Of a stretch of DNA of 6,432 bases, positions 4,782 to 6,432 are shown in pieces. The stretch is from the NCBI GenBank assembly GCA_002771395.1, contig PCSS01000253.1, forward strand, positions 1 to 6,432, read 5' to 3'. The notes under the pieces are model-generated. The model worked only from the letters and a program-made list of their open reading frames with translations, did not search any database and was not told the origin of the DNA. The stretch comes from Bacteroidetes bacterium CG23_combo_of_CG06-09_8_20_14_all_32_9 (GTDB taxonomy: Bacteria; Bacteroidota; Bacteroidia; Bacteroidales; GWA2-32-17). The position numbers were made by a program, and so were the translations under genes. Numbering within the stretch: the first letter of the stretch is position 1; each line of letters begins with the position of its first letter.

Positions 4782-6432
4782 ATGCCCACTTATATACATC
4801 ACGATAGCGCAGTAAAGCATGTTACCGGGGAATCGGTTTACATTAATGATATGCTGATGAATGTTCGGTTATTGTTGGGTAAAGTAGTGTTCAGCAAACA
4901 TGCTCATGCAAAAATCAAAAAGATTAACATTAAAAAAGCATTAAAGGTAAAAGGAGTTCATGCAATTCTTACTTTTAAAGATATTCCCGGTACAAACCAG
5001 ATGGGACCTGTTATACACGATGAACCATGTCTTGCAGAAAAAGAAGTGTTTTTTATCGGACAAGCAGTTGTGCTTATTGCTGCCGAAAATGAGGATGCAT
5101 TATACGAAGCTGAAAAACTGATAGTGATAGATTATGAACCACTCGAAGCTATACTTGATATTGAGACAGCAATTGAAAAGAATAACCTGATAGCACCTCC
5201 CAGAAAAATTGAAAGAGGAAATCCCGATGAGGTTTTAAAAAATTCACCGCATATAATTAAAGGTGTATTAAAAACAAATGGACAGGAACATTGGTATCTC
5301 GAAACTCAAACTGCTCTTGCTGTTCCTTGTGAAGGAAAAGAAATAATGGTTTATGCTTCCAGTCAAAATCCTGCTGAAACGCAGACTATTGTTGCCGAAG
5401 TTCTGGGTATTTCAAAAAATGAAGTGGAAGTAGAAGTGAAAAGAATGGGTGGAGCATTTGGCGGTAAAGAAACACAAGGTAATCATGTTGCTGCATGGTC
5501 TGTGTTGCTTGCAAATGCCACAAAGCATCCTGTAAAAATCCATCTTTTTCGCGACGATGACCAGATAATGACCGGTAAACGTCACCGTTCTCTTTCAAAA
5601 TATGAGATTGGATTTGATGAGAAAGGACAGATACTGGCATACAAAGTGGAGATTAATACAGATGCCGGTTCTTCAACCGACCTTTCGATGGCTATTTTGG
5701 AAAGAGCGATGATGCATGCCGATAATTCTTATTTTCTTCCTAATGTACAAATTACAGGTAAAGCATGGAAAACAAATCTCCCGTCAAACACGGCTTTCAG
5801 AGGTTTCGGCGGCCCCCAGGGAATGGCTGTGATTGAGAATGCAATTGATAGAATTGCACGGTTTCTTAAAAAAGATTCAGCAGAAATCAGGTTACAAAAC
5901 TTTTACAAATTTGAAAAAAATAATTTAACACCATACGGGCAAAAGGTTGAGAATAATAACCTGTTTATTATGTATGACAAACTAATTAAGTCATCAGAAT
6001 ATTTTAAGCGAAGAAAAGATATTGAAAAATTTAATAAAGAAAATGAATTTTATAAAAGAGGTCTTGCACTTACACCTGTAAAGTTTGGTATTTCATTCAC
6101 AACTTCTTTTCTTAATCAGGCTGGTGCAATGGTAAATATATATACCGACGGAACTGTTTTGGTTAATCATGGCGGAACAGAAATGGGGCAGGGATTACAT
6201 ACAAAAATACTGCAAATAGCTTCTTCCGAACTCGGTGTTACTCCTGATAAAATTAAAATAAATGCAACCAATACCTCAAAAGTTCCAAATACATCTCCAA
6301 CCGCCGCTTCGTCGGGAAGTGATTTAAATGGAATGGCGGTAAAAAATGCTATAGACATAATAAAATCAAGGCTTGCAGAAGTGGTTGTGAGTGAGTTTGA
6401 GAAACTTTATCCTAAAAGTAAAACACTAAAAG
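4782..6432 (+). CDS. xdhB: Xanthine dehydrogenase large (molybdopterin) subunit, 3' truncated by window
   Basis: An open frame from the ATG at 4782 to the window edge, 550 complete codons without a stop; family members have about 760-790 residues. It is the molybdenum cofactor subunit that hydroxylates hypoxanthine to xanthine and xanthine to urate. Aligned by eye to bovine xanthine oxidoreductase, it has Q195 (bovine Q767, in SSQN), E230 (E802, GGAFGGKE), R308 (R880, LERAMMH), R340 and F342 (R912 and F914, AFRGFGG), F439-T440 (F1009-T1010, GISFT), Q470 (Q1040, GGTEMGQG) and A508-A509 (A1078-A1079, SPTAAS). E802 and R880 are the residues that separate purine-acting enzymes from aldehyde oxidases, so a true xanthine dehydrogenase is well supported. 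The catalytic glutamate equivalent to E1261 lies beyond the window. The start is set by the normal N-terminus (HHDSAVKHVTGESVY); no clear Shine-Dalgarno is present. The accessory gene xdhC might follow, but this cannot be seen. Confidence 0.96.
   Translation, partial: MPTYIHHDSAVKHVTGESVYINDMLMNVRLLLGKVVFSKHAHAKIKKINIKKALKVKGVHAILTFKDIPGTNQMGPVIHDEPCLAEKEVFFIGQAVVLIAAENEDALYEAEKLIVIDYEPLEAILDIETAIEKNNLIAPPRKIERGNPDEVLKNSPHIIKGVLKTNGQEHWYLETQTALAVPCEGKEIMVYASSQNPAETQTIVAEVLGISKNEVEVEVKRMGGAFGGKETQGNHVAAWSVLLANATKHPVKIHLFRDDDQIMTGKRHRSLSKYEIGFDEKGQILAYKVEINTDAGSSTDLSMAILERAMMHADNSYFLPNVQITGKAWKTNLPSNTAFRGFGGPQGMAVIENAIDRIARFLKKDSAEIRLQNFYKFEKNNLTPYGQKVENNNLFIMYDKLIKSSEYFKRRKDIEKFNKENEFYKRGLALTPVKFGISFTTSFLNQAGAMVNIYTDGTVLVNHGGTEMGQGLHTKILQIASSELGVTPDKIKINATNTSKVPNTSPTAASSGSDLNGMAVKNAIDIIKSRLAEVVVSEFEKLYPKSKTLK

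Noticed and set aside
5386..5640. Minus-strand 84-codon frame inside xdhB
   Set aside because: It lies opposite the GGAFGGKE active-site region of the large subunit; the + strand reading is clearly the coding one.
6167..6358. Minus-strand 63-codon frame inside xdhB
   Set aside because: Antisense to the GGTEMGQG and SPTAAS motifs of the large subunit; a chance frame.
1..6432. CRISPR array, tRNA or rRNA genes, insertion sequence
   Set aside because: No regularly spaced repeats, cloverleaf-like sequence, rRNA stretch or transposase were recognised on either strand.

Overview
The window is AT-rich (roughly two thirds A+T by eye) and fully bacterial in style. It has dense same-strand genes, an overlapping gene pair and very little Shine-Dalgarno signal. 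Together with the neighbouring pyrB and pyrI genes and a Bacteroidota-like intergenic palindrome, this suggests a member of the Bacteroidota, probably an uncultured or environmental lineage. That assignment is inferred from style and family resemblance; there is no rRNA or marker phylogeny here. All six genes lie on the + strand.

Left block (42-2986): a YigZ/IMPACT-family protein overlaps by 14 nt with a compact M42-type metallopeptidase. After short gaps come pyrB (aspartate carbamoyltransferase catalytic chain) and pyrI (its zinc-binding regulatory chain). The spacings (-14, +28 and +12 nt) fit one transcription unit. PyrB and PyrI together should form the allosteric ATCase holoenzyme that commits carbamoyl phosphate and aspartate to pyrimidine synthesis. 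The first two genes have no obvious biochemical link to it.

Middle (2987-3310): a 324-nt non-coding gap. It holds a 16-bp imperfect inverted repeat with arms around ACCCCGTTA/TAACGGGGT, a separate small GC-centred hairpin, and two weak matches to the Bacteroidota -7 promoter element. No convincing gene or classical terminator is visible.

Right block (3311-6432): a split xanthine dehydrogenase. The small subunit (two [2Fe-2S] clusters plus FAD domain) is complete. It is followed 19 nt later by the molybdopterin-binding large subunit, which runs off the right edge after 550 codons. All purine-recognition and molybdenum-site residues expected in the visible part are present, so this looks like a true hypoxanthine/xanthine dehydrogenase rather than an aldehyde oxidase or CO-dehydrogenase relative. 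The window thus places pyrimidine synthesis next to purine oxidation, probably as two separate units.

I see no undescribed system. The most worthwhile leads are the intergenic palindromes, the xdhA start and promoter, and the compact peptidase.
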